Source of the DNA: an uncultured Bacteroidota bacterium
Lineage (GTDB): Bacteria > Bacteroidota > Bacteroidia > Bacteroidales > P3
Reading direction: 5' to 3'
Assembly (NCBI GenBank): GCA_902762805.1
Contig: CACWPQ010000009.1
Coordinates: 1 to 64,000 of the forward strand
Length of the DNA stretch: 64,000 nt
Shown piece by piece: positions 43,925 through 53,955 of the stretch (position 1 is the first letter of the stretch; each line of letters starts with the position of its first letter). The translations under genes and the position numbers were made by a program. Below the pieces are notes generated by a model. That model did not search any database, had not been told where the DNA came from, and saw nothing but the letters and a program-made list of their open reading frames with translations.

Positions 43925-46900
43925 ACTTGAAGGCGTTCTCGCTGAGGCCTTTGCCGGAGAGGGCGAGGTCGGCCATATAGGAGGGGACGGGGCGGCCGAG
44001 GTATTTGTCGACGTAGAGTTTGGCGAGGTACTGTCCGAGCATGAAGCCGTGTCCGCGGAGGCCTGTGAGGAGGCCCACCTCGGGGTCGACGATGTAGCGC
44101 GGCTCGGTGTAGCGGCCGGCCCATACGGCGTGGAAGCCGACGTCGCGCAGGCCGGGGATCCACTCGGCGAAGACTTCGGAGACGATTTCGAGGAACTCGC
44201 GGCTGTTGTACTTGATGTTCTGTCGGGTTTCGTAGGCGTCGGTGTCGGGGCTGGCGCAGCCGATGATTTGACCGGTGTGGGCGAACTGCTGGCCATAGAC
44301 GGCGGAGAAGCCGCGGTAGTGGCGGCGGTCGATGATCATGTCGAGAGGCTGGCCGGCGGGGCCGAGCATGGGGAGGCGGCGTGTGATGAAGGCCTGGTGC
44401 TTGACGGGGTAGAGGCCGGTGTCGATGCCGAGCATGTCGGTGAATTTCTCGGCGCCCCAGCCCATGGCGTTGACAAAGTGGTGGCAGAGGAACTCGATGT
44501 AGTGCCCGTCGTGTGTGCGGACGAGTGCGGCGATCTTGTCGCCACGGCGCTGCACTTCGAGGAGTTCGCAGTCTTCGTAGAGGGTGCCGCCGGCGGCGAT
44601 GCCGAGGGAGCGGACGTAGTCGATGACGCGCCCCGGGGTGGCCTGCCAGCAGTCGCGGGTGATGAGGGCGTGGGAGTAGGTGGAGGGGCTGTCGTCCCAG
44701 AGGGGGGATATTTCGGTGCGGAAGTCGCGGCGGTCGACCATGTAGGCGTCGCTCCAGGCGCGCGAGGCGTCGAGGGCGCGGTAGGTGGCGTCGTCGTGGA
44801 CGAGGTTGACGTAGCGCGTGGGGCGATAGTTGATGTTGCAGTGCTGCTGCATCTGGCGGAAGATTTCGTGGCTGTGCTGAGCGATGTCGGCGATGTCGGG
44901 GTTGGAGAAGGCCGGGCGACCACCGCCGATGTTGCGCCAGGAGGCGCCGCGGTCGTAGTTGACCATGACGGGGTTGAGGCCTGCCTCGGCGAAGTAGCGG
45001 AAGAGGGCGCTGCCGGCGATGCCGCCGCCGGCGATGAAGACTTTAGCTTCGGCGGTTTTGAATTTTGAATGATGAATGATGAATTTGTCTTGGCGGCCGG
45101 GGGAGTAGACGTCGCCGAGGGTGACGGGGCTGGAGAGCGGAGCGCGGGGTGTGGCGTCGCCGGTGACCTCGATGCCGTGGGCGCGCAGGAGCTGCTTGGC
45201 GCGGGGGATGCAGCGCTTGCCGCGGCAGGGGCCCATGCCGAGGCGTGTGATGTGCTTCAGCTCGTCGACGGAGATGAAGCGGCGGTCGCCGATGGCCTCG
45301 AGGAGGGTGTCGGGGGTGATGTCTTCGCAGTGGCAGACGAAGGTAGAGTGAGGAGTGAGGGGTGAGGAGTGAGGAGTTTGGGGGGAGGAGGAGTGAGGAG
45401 TGAGGAGTGAGGAGTGAGGAGTTATTGGGTCGGGTTGGAGGTTTTTCAAGATGAAGCCTTTGACGTCGGTGAGCTTGAATTCCTCATTCCGCACTCCGCA
45501 TTCCTCGCTCACGCAGACTCTGGCCACGTTGGTCTTGTTGGGTTTTTTGAGCACTTTCTCGACGATGCCTTCGGCGACGGGGCGGCCGTCGTTGTCGACG
45601 AGGAAGACCTCGGCGCCTTCGTCGACATGGTACTCGATGGGGAGGAAGCACCACCGCTTTTGAGGGTTGTAGCCGAAGATGGCCAGGCCCGGGCACTGGT
45701 GGACGCACTCCATGCAGCCGATGCAGCGGTCGTAGTCAACGGTGGGTGTGGAGGCGGTGGTGGGCTTGGAGATAGCGCCGTGGGGGCAGGCGAAGGTGCA
45801 GGGGTTGCAGGCGAAGCCGTAGAGGCAGTCCATCTGCACGAAGGGGCGCAGGGCCTGGCGCTCGGGGGTGGGCAGGAATGGGCGCTCGAGCAGGCGGACG
45901 GGGTGCTGCTGCGAGTCGATATACTGGCGCGAGATGTCGAGATAGGCGTCGTAGTCGAAGCGCAGGCCGAGGTTCTGGGCCACCTCGTAGGCGGCCTGGC
46001 GTCCGCGGAGCACGGCGCTGGTGCCCTCGCCGATGCGCACGGCGTCGCCCACGCCGTAGGTGTGGAGGCCGAAGACCTCGCGCCCCTTGACGAGCAGCTG
46101 GTTGTCCGGCACGAGGCCGGTGCATATATTAATGATATCAATATTATCTATCACCTGCTCGGTGCCGGGGATGGGGCGGAAATTCTCGCAGCGTGCGATG
46201 ACGGCGTCGGTGACGCCGGTGGCGTCGGCGTTGGGGATGGCGCGCAGGAGGGTGTGGCCCGTCATGATGGGTATGCCGAGACGGCGGACGCGGTTGGCCT
46301 GGACGGGGAAGCCGCCCTCGCGTGGCTGGGCCTCGACGATGGCGCGGATGGTGGCGCCGGCCTGCATGGCCTGGTAGGAGGTGAGGTAGCCGATATTGCC
46401 GGCACCGACGGTCAGCACGCGGCGACCGAGGAGGGTGTGCTCCTGGTTCATCATCTTCTGGAAGACGGCGGCGGTGTAGACGCCCGGCACGTCGTCGTTC
46501 TCGAAGGTGGGCATGAAGGGGACGGCGCCGGTGGCGACGACGAGGTGGTCGGCGTCGATGTAGAAGACCTCGTCGGTGGCGGTGTTCTTGCAGGCGATGC
46601 GTCGCCCCTCGAGGAGGTCCCAGACAGTGGAGTTGAGGAGGATGCCGTCGGTGTCGGCACCGGCCAGGGTGCTGGCGATGTCGAAGCCGCGCATGCCGCC
46701 GTATTTCTTTTCGCGCTCGAAGAAGAAGAACTGGTGGGTCTGCATGTTGAACTGGCCGCCGACGGTGGCGCAGGAGTCGACGACGAGGCAGTCGATGCCG
46801 AAGGCGCGGAGCTGCTCGCGGCAGGCGAGGCCCGCCGGGCCGGCACCGACGATGGCGACGGTGGTTTTGTAGATTTTCAATGAGGAATGAGGAGTATGGA

Positions 46901-47234
46901 GTGAGGAGCTATCCGCGGCGCCAGCCCACTCCCCACTCCTCATTCCTCCCTCCTCATTGATTCTCACCTCGCGCACCCCGTCGACGGGCGTGATGCAGAT
47001 GCGGCGCACGCGGCCGTCGACCAGCATCTCGCAGGCTCCGCACTTGCCGATACCGCACTCCAGGGAGCGGTTGCGCCCCTGAAGGCTGTGGCTATGAACA
47101 GGATAGCCCGCCTCGTGGAGGGCTTTGGCGATGGTGTAGCCGCGGCGGGCGCGGATGGTGCGGCCCTCGAAGAGGAAGGTGGTCTCCTCGCGCTGCGGGA
47201 TGTCCAGGATGGGGTGTTTTTCGATTGCGTACAT
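43923..47234 (-). CDS. Five-domain Fe-S/FAD oxidoreductase (fused HcnA/HcnB/HcnC- or opine-oxidase-like)
   Basis: 1103 residues. (1) ~10-95 an N-terminal 2Fe-2S domain (CGIGKCGACEMLVDG and later RRICITP). (2) ~122-470 a pyridine-nucleotide-type FAD domain (VAIVGAGPAGLACREQL, ATGAVPF, CTGLVPDN). (3) ~485-535 a 4Fe-4S ferredoxin (CNPCTFACPHG, CIGCMECVHQCPG). (4) ~632-690 a BFD-type 2Fe-2S motif (CHCED, GPCRGKRC). (5) ~735-1095 a DAO-type FAD domain (KVFIAGGGIAGSALFRYF) with the substrate pocket. Separate subunits of this design make up hydrogen-cyanide synthase, opine/octopine and hydroxyproline dehydrogenases; an amino-acid or N-alkyl amino-acid oxidation is therefore likely. Both interdomain linkers are expanded by 7-bp arrays (~92-119 and ~575-630). 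Confidence 0.88.
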   Translation of the reverse strand: MYAIEKHPILDIPQREETTFLFEGRTIRARRGYTIAKALHEAGYPVHSHSLQGRNRSLECGIGKCGACEMLVDGRVRRICITPVDGVREVRINEEGGMRSGEWAGAADSSSLHTPHSSLKIYKTTVAIVGAGPAGLACREQLRAFGIDCLVVDSCATVGGQFNMQTHQFFFFEREKKYGGMRGFDIASTLAGADTDGILLNSTVWDLLEGRRIACKNTATDEVFYIDADHLVVATGAVPFMPTFENDDVPGVYTAAVFQKMMNQEHTLLGRRVLTVGAGNIGYLTSYQAMQAGATIRAIVEAQPREGGFPVQANRVRRLGIPIMTGHTLLRAIPNADATGVTDAVIARCENFRPIPGTEQVIDNIDIINICTGLVPDNQLLVKGREVFGLHTYGVGDAVRIGEGTSAVLRGRQAAYEVAQNLGLRFDYDAYLDISRQYIDSQQHPVRLLERPFLPTPERQALRPFVQMDCLYGFACNPCTFACPHGAISKPTTASTPTVDYDRCIGCMECVHQCPGLAIFGYNPQKRWCFLPIEYHVDEGAEVFLVDNDGRPVAEGIVEKVLKKPNKTNVARVCVSEECGVRNEEFKLTDVKGFILKNLQPDPITPHSSLLTPHSSSPQTPHSSPLTPHSTFVCHCEDITPDTLLEAIGDRRFISVDELKHITRLGMGPCRGKRCIPRAKQLLRAHGIEVTGDATPRAPLSSPVTLGDVYSPGRQDKFIIHHSKFKTAEAKVFIAGGGIAGSALFRYFAEAGLNPVMVNYDRGASWRNIGGGRPAFSNPDIADIAQHSHEIFRQMQQHCNINYRPTRYVNLVHDDATYRALDASRAWSDAYMVDRRDFRTEISPLWDDSPSTYSHALITRDCWQATPGRVIDYVRSLGIAAGGTLYEDCELLEVQRRGDKIAALVRTHDGHYIEFLCHHFVNAMGWGAEKFTDMLGIDTGLYPVKHQAFITRRLPMLGPAGQPLDMIIDRRHYRGFSAVYGQQFAHTGQIIGCASPDTDAYETRQNIKYNSREFLEIVSEVFAEWIPGLRDVGFHAVWAGRYTEPRYIVDPEVGLLTGLRGHGFMLGQYLAKLYVDKYLGRPVPSYMADLALSGKGLSENAFK
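45345..45421. repeat. Long 7-bp tandem array inside the FAD oxidoreductase
   Basis: Eleven heptamers of GGAGTGA/TGAGGAG (one GGGGTGA, a short GGGGGGA region). Coding on the minus strand for TPHSSLLTPHSS-type repeats. Pairs in the opposite sense with 45476-45510. Confidence 0.95.
45476..45510. repeat. 7-bp array, inverted partner of 45345
   Basis: Five heptamers TGAATTC, CTCATTC, CGCACTC, CGCATTC, CTCGCTC. It reads opposite to the array 54 bp away, leaving a 54-bp coding spacer. Confidence 0.9.
46879..46906. repeat. 7-bp array in the FAD oxidoreductase (left member)
   Basis: Four heptamers AATGAGG, AATGAGG, AGTATGG, AGTGAGG. It codes part of the linker after the 2Fe-2S domain. Confidence 0.92.
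46925..46959. repeat. 7-bp array in the FAD oxidoreductase (right, inverted member)
   Basis: Five heptamers CCCACTC, CCCACTC, CTCATTC, CTCCCTC, CTCATTG, opposite in sense to 46879 and 18 bases away; the pair would form a hairpin in the mRNA. Confidence 0.92.
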
Positions 47235-47293
47235 GATGTTAAGTGTTTAAGGATAAGCGCGTTGCCGCAATACCGGCGATTGAAGCAACACTG

Positions 47294-47325
47294 CAAAGTT
47301 AAGAAACAATGAAGAAAGATGCAAA
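47294..47325 (-). promoter_or_regulatory. Promoter of the FAD oxidoreductase gene
   Basis: TTTG (47322-47325 on the minus strand), 20 bases, TAACTTTG (47294-47301). Full consensus, about 60 bases before the start. Confidence 0.8.
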
Positions 47326-47344
47326 TATTTTTGAAAAAAAGTCG

Positions 47345-47352
47345 TATTTTTG
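47345..47352 (+). promoter_or_regulatory. Promoter -7 element of the thioesterase gene
   Basis: TATTTTTG, giving a very short leader before the ATG at 47366 or 47375. Confidence 0.6.
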
Positions 47353-47365
47353 CAACTCAAAATGA

Positions 47366-47764
47366 ATGACAGAAATGGAATATGTTTTTGAAAACCGTGA
47401 GCGGGTGCGCGACTACGAGTGCGACCTGCAAGGGATTGTAAACAATGCTAATTATCAACACTATATGGAGCACTCGCGGCATTTGTTCATCAAGAGCCGG
47501 GGGGTGAGTTTCTGCGAGCTGCACGAGGAGGGAATCGACGTGGTGGTGGCGCGGTTCGAGATCCAGTACAAGGTGCCGCTGCGGCCGGAGGACGAGTATA
47601 TCTGCCGCCTGCGGCCGGAGAAGTCGGGGGTGCGTTATGTGTTCCACCAGGCCATTTTCCGCGCCAGCGACGGGGCGCTGGTGGCGCGGGCGAAGGTGGA
47701 CTGCGCCACAACGATAGGTGGCCGGCTTGTGGCCGGCCACCCGAAACTGGACGCGCTGCTATGA
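47366..47764 (+). CDS. Acyl-CoA thioesterase, 4HBT hot-dog fold
   Basis: 132 residues; Met4 (47375) is an alternative start. RVRDYECDLQGIVNNANYQHYMEHSRH is the family segment with the catalytic Asp position (normally YxDxDxxGxxNNxxY). It is a short cytosolic hot-dog thioesterase of the YbgC/FadM type, cleaving short acyl-CoA. The C-terminus contains a 10-bp-armed palindrome encoding GGRLVAGHP. The next gene overlaps by 4 bases. Confidence 0.93.
   Translation: MTEMEYVFENRERVRDYECDLQGIVNNANYQHYMEHSRHLFIKSRGVSFCELHEEGIDVVVARFEIQYKVPLRPEDEYICRLRPEKSGVRYVFHQAIFRASDGALVARAKVDCATTIGGRLVAGHPKLDALL
47717..47741. repeat. REP-like palindrome inside the thioesterase gene
   Basis: GGTGGCCGGC, loop TTGTG, GCCGGCCACC. 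In frame, near the C-terminus of the protein. Confidence 0.8.
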
Positions 47765-48702
47765 AGAGACTAGCACCTATCCTGCTGATGCTGTGTGCCA
47801 CGCTGACGGCGATGGCACAGGAGGATACATTGACGATACTCCGCAAGGACTACCGCAATGTCGATGGTCGCACCGTTATCGTGAACAAGCCCCTGCTGCA
47901 ACGGTTGCACAAGGGGAACGTACAAACAGTGAAGCTGGAGACACCGCATAATGGCTTCAAGGTGTTGAAACCCCACCTTCGTCAATACCAAAACACCGAG
48001 CCGACGGGCTGCGACGGCTTTCTGATCATGTGGGACACTACCCTGCTTTGGTTCAATTCTCAGGCTGACTCCTGCCTTCCATACCGGCAGAAATGGACCA
48101 CCGACTATCTTTTTCGGGGACTCGCTTACTCTGACGGCACCGCCGCATTACGACACCACACAAGGGTAAGCGACATCTGCGAGTATGAATGCCGCGGCGA
48201 GTTTGACGACGGAAATCAGGAGTTCCCCACCAGCGCCATCTGTTTCAACTATGCCGACGAGTACTATTATATCCCCGTCGATGACGACTGCTGGAAAGAC
48301 TCGGTTGAAATTGACCTCGGCGACAGTGTCTGCCTGACGATGACCGTTTACCGCGACCGCAAGGGCGAGGTCGGAGAGCAACCCTACGCCGAGGTAACCG
48401 ACATACGGCGCATCCGCACAGAGGGTGAGATAGATACCATAGGACGTGTTATTGGGTATGGAGATACACTGTATATCACCCACTTGGACGGTTATTGGGC
48501 ATGGGAACGATACCTGACCAGCGATATGCTGAAGGAATTTGGACTCTCAGCCGACGAGTACTATATCGTATTGAATATGAACAAGACATTCTGCAAACAG
48601 ATGAAAAACAAATTCTTCCGCCGTGTGGACTACTCGTGGCAACCGAATCTGGCACGAGTACCTGCCGCTGAAAAATACCGGAGTGCAAAATCCCGACTTT
48701 GA
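47761..48702 (+). CDS. Secreted protein of unknown function
   Basis: 313 residues. Signal peptide ending in TAMAQ, then a protein rich in Asp, Tyr and Arg with repeated beta-type segments and several Cys (CDGFLIMWDTTLLWFN, CFNYADEYYYIPVDDDCW). No motif is recognised; type IX cargo is possible, but no sorting domain is seen at the C-terminus. It overlaps the thioesterase stop by 4 bases and is followed by a bidirectional terminator. Confidence 0.7.
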   Translation: MKRLAPILLMLCATLTAMAQEDTLTILRKDYRNVDGRTVIVNKPLLQRLHKGNVQTVKLETPHNGFKVLKPHLRQYQNTEPTGCDGFLIMWDTTLLWFNSQADSCLPYRQKWTTDYLFRGLAYSDGTAALRHHTRVSDICEYECRGEFDDGNQEFPTSAICFNYADEYYYIPVDDDCWKDSVEIDLGDSVCLTMTVYRDRKGEVGEQPYAEVTDIRRIRTEGEIDTIGRVIGYGDTLYITHLDGYWAWERYLTSDMLKEFGLSADEYYIVLNMNKTFCKQMKNKFFRRVDYSWQPNLARVPAAEKYRSAKSRL

Positions 48703-48750
48703 CAACTGCACACTTTGGCTCCGTGCAAAACCGCATGGTTTTAAGGAATA

Positions 48751-48784
48751 AAAAGAAGGCCCGCCGAATGGTGGGCCTTCTTTT
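48751..48784. terminator. Bidirectional terminator between the secreted protein gene and tyrS
   Basis: AAGAAGGCCCGCC, loop GAAT, GGTGGGCCTTCTT, flanked by A-run and T-run. It serves both convergent genes. Confidence 0.93.
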
Positions 48785-48797
48785 GTAAAGGATTATT

Positions 48798-50075
<1,278 letters not shown>

Positions 50076-50116
50076 GTATATTATATAATATATATTGTAT
50101 TCATTAATTTTAAAGG

Positions 50117-50150
50117 AAAGGAGGCACTGCCTGCGGGCGGTACCTCCTTT
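50117..50150 (-). terminator. Terminator of the large T9SS gene
   Basis: AAAGGAGG and CCTCCTTT arms (50117-50124 and 50143-50150) with an inner GCC/GGC pair; on the minus strand a TTTAAAATT stretch follows. Confidence 0.6.
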
Positions 50151-50172
50151 GCTGTGCTACACTACGCCCAGT

Positions 50173-53100
50173 TTAGCGCACCATCATCTTGGTGGCGGCG
50201 GTGTGGCCGCCGATGATGACGTTGACCAGGTACATGCCCTTGCCGAGGTTCTCGGTTTGGAGAGTGTAGAGGTTCTCGCCTTCGGAGGCGTAGCCGAGCT
50301 GGCGCTCGATGACGAGGCGGCCGTTGAGGTCGTAGACGCGCAGCTGGGCGGTGCCAGCGACGGCGGAGTTGACGTTGAGGGTAGCCTCGGTGGTAACGGG
50401 GTTGGGATAGAGCTTGACGCTGTTCAGACCGATGCTGTTGACGGTGGGGATGGCAACGGGGGTGTAGTCTTCCGGGTCGACAATCTCATTGTCAGTGTCG
50501 GTAACATAGGTCATGTCCATGAAGATGCCGCGGCCATAGGTGCCGAAGTAGATGGCACGGGGCCACTTGGTCTTGGCGAAAGCGTTGTTCTCGTCGGTAA
50601 CACCAGTGTGGCTGAGGCTATGACGGACGGGGAGTTTGTGCGTCTGCTGAACAATAGCGGTGACGGGGATGTCGGGGATGTTCTGGTAGACCGACCACGC
50701 GGCATCTTCTTTCTTGATGTGGACGCCATTGGAAGTACCCACATAGATAGCACCGGTGGAATCCTCGACGATAGCACAGAAAGCGGGGATGTTGCTCATG
50801 CCATCGATACCCATCGGGGTGATGGAATTCCAGTTGGTGCGGGGATTGTCGATTACGGCTACATTGTCATAACCATCGGAGACACCGTCAAAGGTGATGA
50901 TGAGGCGATCCATGCCGGGGCGGGGGTCAACAGCGAGGGAGCTGATGGGACGGGGGAAGAAGATGGATCCGTTGACATGGAAGGTGTCGACGGTGAGGAT
51001 CGAGCTGGCACCCTTCTGGAAGAGGATGTCGTTGTAGATTTTAAAGTTGTTCTGGGTGAAGTCGATGTTCTCGAAGCCGCTGATGCGGAAGAGGACAGAC
51101 TGATTGGTGGCGGTGTCGAAAGCGCTTGCGTAGACATTGAGACCGTCGCGGCTGATAACAGCGTTGCGGGGGAAGAGGTTCTCGGTGACAGAGCCTTCGA
51201 TACGCTCGATGCCAAGAATGGGGCTCCACAGGTGGAGTTTCTCGGAGAGGGCGTTGTTGGTGAGGCATTCAATGTAGGTGAGGGAGTCCCAGACCTTGGT
51301 GAAGTCGGTGGGAGCCCAAGAGTACCAGAGGCATCGGGTGGTGCTGGTGCCGCGACCGCCGGGGAAGTCGCCGACGCAGACCATGCGGGACTGGATGGGG
51401 TTGAGTACGGTGACGGAGTCCTTGGCGGACTGTGCAGCGGTGAAGGTGTACTCGAAGGGGTAATTGTTGTGGGCACGGGAGTGGAAGGTCATCTTGTCGC
51501 CACGCTGGATGCGGAACTTGGAGCCGTTCAGGCTGCCGTTGCGGGCGGTGTCGTTGAGGTAAAGTGTGTCGTTGCCACGGATGACGTAGCCGAGGGTGTC
51601 GATGCCGAAGCGGAGGTAGTTATTGAAGGCAGTGTTCTTGTCGGTCTCCCAGAGGTAGAGCGAGCCAATTTCGGGGCCACCGGCGATACCATAGTTGGTT
51701 CCGTCGCCATTGAAGTTGGAGCCCGTGGTCCAAGCGGTGGTGTTAGTGTAGTTGAGGTAGTCGATCCAGGTGCGTCCGACGGCGCCATTGGCGTTGGAGG
51801 TGAAGATGGTACGACGGTTCTGGGCGGAGTACTGCTGGAAGGCAGAGGCGGCGGTGGCGCCACCGGAACCATTCAAGTAGAGGACGTTGGCGTCGTGGTT
51901 GAAGTTGCCGAGCGAGCCGTTGTCGTACCAGCTGATGGTGGGCTGGCCGCCGGCGTGGGTGAGGATGGGTTCGATGACGGGGCTGGAGTTGTCGCGGGCA
52001 CCGGTGACGAGGGTTCCATCAGGGGCGACAGCGATGGAGTTGATGGCCACGGTGTTGAGGCCATGGTTGAGGTCTTGGTGCCAACCGAAGTTTACATCGG
52101 AGAAGAATACACCGCCGTTGGTGGCAACGAAATAGTAGCGGCTGTCAAAGTATTCACCCTCGTAGAGGTAACGGCGGAACACGGGGACGATCTGATGGAT
52201 GCCGGAATGGATAAAGCTGGGGTTACCGAAGACGGTTTCCATGTAGGAGCCGCCGTTGAGCATGTGCTCGCTGTAGGAGGCGGAGGTCCACTGGTAGAGG
52301 GCACCGTCCACATAGCCCTGACCGATCCAGACGTTATCGCCGGCGATGATGATGCGGCGGGGGTTGGTGGGGTCCACGGTGATGGCACCAGAGGTGAGAC
52401 CCGAGGTGAATGCATTGAAGGGCAGGACAGTGGGTGTGGAGACTGCGGTCCAGGTTTGCTCGTTGCGGGTGAGATATACGTTGTCGAGGAGACCAGCCTT
52501 GGTGATGGTCATAGCATAGACGAAGGTTGGGTCGGAGGGCGAGGCGGCGAGGAGGATGCGCGCGGCGCTGGCAAAGGCTGCATTGGAATTGGTGATGCGA
52601 GCAATGTGGGTGGAGATGGAGGCCGAGGGGGCTGTTACGTCGCCAATTTTATAGAGTTCGGAGGGGGCGGAGGCGTAGGCGGTGCGGAGCCGGCGGAGAA
52701 CCATGATGTTGTCGACGCGACCTTCGTGGATGCGCTCGGGGCGGGCGTTGGTCCAGTTGGAGCCGGAGACTTTCCAGCGGTAGAGGCCGGAGTTGGTGGC
52801 GGCGAAGAGGTAGAAGGTGCCATCGGTAGCGATATAGTAGTCGATGCCGCCGACAGCGCTGAAGTCGGAGTTGTTGGTTTCGGGCAGGAGGGAGAAGCGT
52901 CCCTGCTGCGGGTCGAAGCGGTAGATACCTTTACCGGCGATGGACATGCGGGAGTAGTTGGAGGAGGTCTGGACGAGGGGGTCGCCGGTGCCGATGTAGA
53001 GGGCGCCGTCGGGGCCCTGGAGCATGCTGCTGATGGGGAGGACGGTTTCGCGGTTGTTTACTTTGTAGGGGATGTAGTGCCAGACGGCGGTGTCGGCGAT

Positions 53101-53376
53101 GCTGTCGATCTTCGACTCGGAGTAGCCGAGGGCGGAGTAGAGCTGTCGTACGAGGTCGCGGTTTTCGGAGCGGAAGAAGAGACCGCCCTGGGCTGCGCCG
53201 GCGAAGAAGGTGTTGCCGGTGGTGTCGCGGCTGTCGACCACAATACTGGAAATCTGGCCCGCGATGTTGGAGGGGCCTACTTCGTAGAATTTGTTTCCGG
53301 TTTGGGCGTTGAGGACGCCTCCGGCCAAAGTCATCAGGCCCACAAAGAGGCCGAGCAGTACTTTGTTTCTTTTCAT
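50173..53376 (-). CDS. Large secreted protein with T9SS type A sorting domain
   Basis: 1067 residues. Signal peptide ending in GGVLNAQ, then a long beta-rich region with repeated blade-like motifs (SSMLQGPDGALYIGTGDP, GGIDYYIATDGTFYLFAATNSGLYRWKV, GVFFSDVNFGWHQDLNHGL) that suggest an exo-alpha-sialidase/photosystem-assembly-type propeller, though I cannot fix the family. The last ~80 residues open with VKLYPNPVTTEATL and end with KGMYLVNVIIGGHTAATKMMVR, a type A sorting domain. It is likely a surface-exposed adhesin or enzyme. Confidence 0.87.
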   Translation of the reverse strand: MKRNKVLLGLFVGLMTLAGGVLNAQTGNKFYEVGPSNIAGQISSIVVDSRDTTGNTFFAGAAQGGLFFRSENRDLVRQLYSALGYSESKIDSIADTAVWHYIPYKVNNRETVLPISSMLQGPDGALYIGTGDPLVQTSSNYSRMSIAGKGIYRFDPQQGRFSLLPETNNSDFSAVGGIDYYIATDGTFYLFAATNSGLYRWKVSGSNWTNARPERIHEGRVDNIMVLRRLRTAYASAPSELYKIGDVTAPSASISTHIARITNSNAAFASAARILLAASPSDPTFVYAMTITKAGLLDNVYLTRNEQTWTAVSTPTVLPFNAFTSGLTSGAITVDPTNPRRIIIAGDNVWIGQGYVDGALYQWTSASYSEHMLNGGSYMETVFGNPSFIHSGIHQIVPVFRRYLYEGEYFDSRYYFVATNGGVFFSDVNFGWHQDLNHGLNTVAINSIAVAPDGTLVTGARDNSSPVIEPILTHAGGQPTISWYDNGSLGNFNHDANVLYLNGSGGATAASAFQQYSAQNRRTIFTSNANGAVGRTWIDYLNYTNTTAWTTGSNFNGDGTNYGIAGGPEIGSLYLWETDKNTAFNNYLRFGIDTLGYVIRGNDTLYLNDTARNGSLNGSKFRIQRGDKMTFHSRAHNNYPFEYTFTAAQSAKDSVTVLNPIQSRMVCVGDFPGGRGTSTTRCLWYSWAPTDFTKVWDSLTYIECLTNNALSEKLHLWSPILGIERIEGSVTENLFPRNAVISRDGLNVYASAFDTATNQSVLFRISGFENIDFTQNNFKIYNDILFQKGASSILTVDTFHVNGSIFFPRPISSLAVDPRPGMDRLIITFDGVSDGYDNVAVIDNPRTNWNSITPMGIDGMSNIPAFCAIVEDSTGAIYVGTSNGVHIKKEDAAWSVYQNIPDIPVTAIVQQTHKLPVRHSLSHTGVTDENNAFAKTKWPRAIYFGTYGRGIFMDMTYVTDTDNEIVDPEDYTPVAIPTVNSIGLNSVKLYPNPVTTEATLNVNSAVAGTAQLRVYDLNGRLVIERQLGYASEGENLYTLQTENLGKGMYLVNVIIGGHTAATKMMVR

Positions 53377-53955
53377 AAGTGAATGTTTATTAATTAGTTA
53401 TTTTATTTTCATGTTGAATAATTAACGTACAAAGATACACACTTTTTTTGATATACAAATAAAATATGCGTTGCGGAGCGAAAAAAGTTTTCAACAGGTG
53501 CTGAGGGACGTCAAAAAAACGGGCAAAATGGCAATTGAAAACGAAGTAGGTTGATTTCATAAAAAGAGTTAATTTAACAGTTATTAGGAAATTCGGAGAA
53601 ATATATACAAATTGGTTAAATTCTGTTAAAACAACAAAAGTGGAGAAAAACGCTTCTCGCAGGATGCTGGATGACAGCACTTTGTAAAGCCAATCTCTCG
53701 AAACTGGCTTCCTGTCTACTTCCAGAGGGGTTTTGTAGGGGAATGGTAGGGTAATGGTTCGGCCTTGGCAGGGGATTTTAACATTTGTGTTAATGGATGT
53801 TAATGGTGCCCCATGTTTAACATGTATTAACATTCCCTCCCCCACCCCGGGCGACGGCCTGCCGGGGAAGAAATGTGGACAAAAAAAACTGGAACGGGCA
53901 ATAAAGTTTCCCTTTTGGTGTTATTGGGGCATAAAAAACGAAGAAAAACTAGACT
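53377..53955. other. Divergent gap before moxR
   Basis: Has a minus-strand promoter at 53430-53459, a short 11-bp tandem (GTAGGGGAATG, GTAGGGTAATG, 53735-53756), an ATTTTAACATTT motif at ~53773 also found upstream of atpD, and a hairpin with CCCCGG/CCGGGG arms near 53854. I see no protein gene with support and no clear plus-strand promoter for moxR. Confidence 0.5.
53430..53459 (-). promoter_or_regulatory. Promoter of the large T9SS gene
   Basis: On the minus strand TTTG (53456-53459), 18 bases, TATCTTTG (53430-53437), 53 bases from the start codon. Confidence 0.7.

Noticed and set aside
45345..45510. CRISPR-like array or frameshift in the FAD gene
   Set aside because: Repeat unit is only 7 bp with no spacers, and the reading frame continues through all arrays into intact downstream domains.
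50095..53382. Open frame of 1095 codons antisense to the large T9SS gene
   Set aside because: Compositional shadow (Asp/Gly/Val-rich), no signal or motif; the minus strand has signal peptide and sorting domain.
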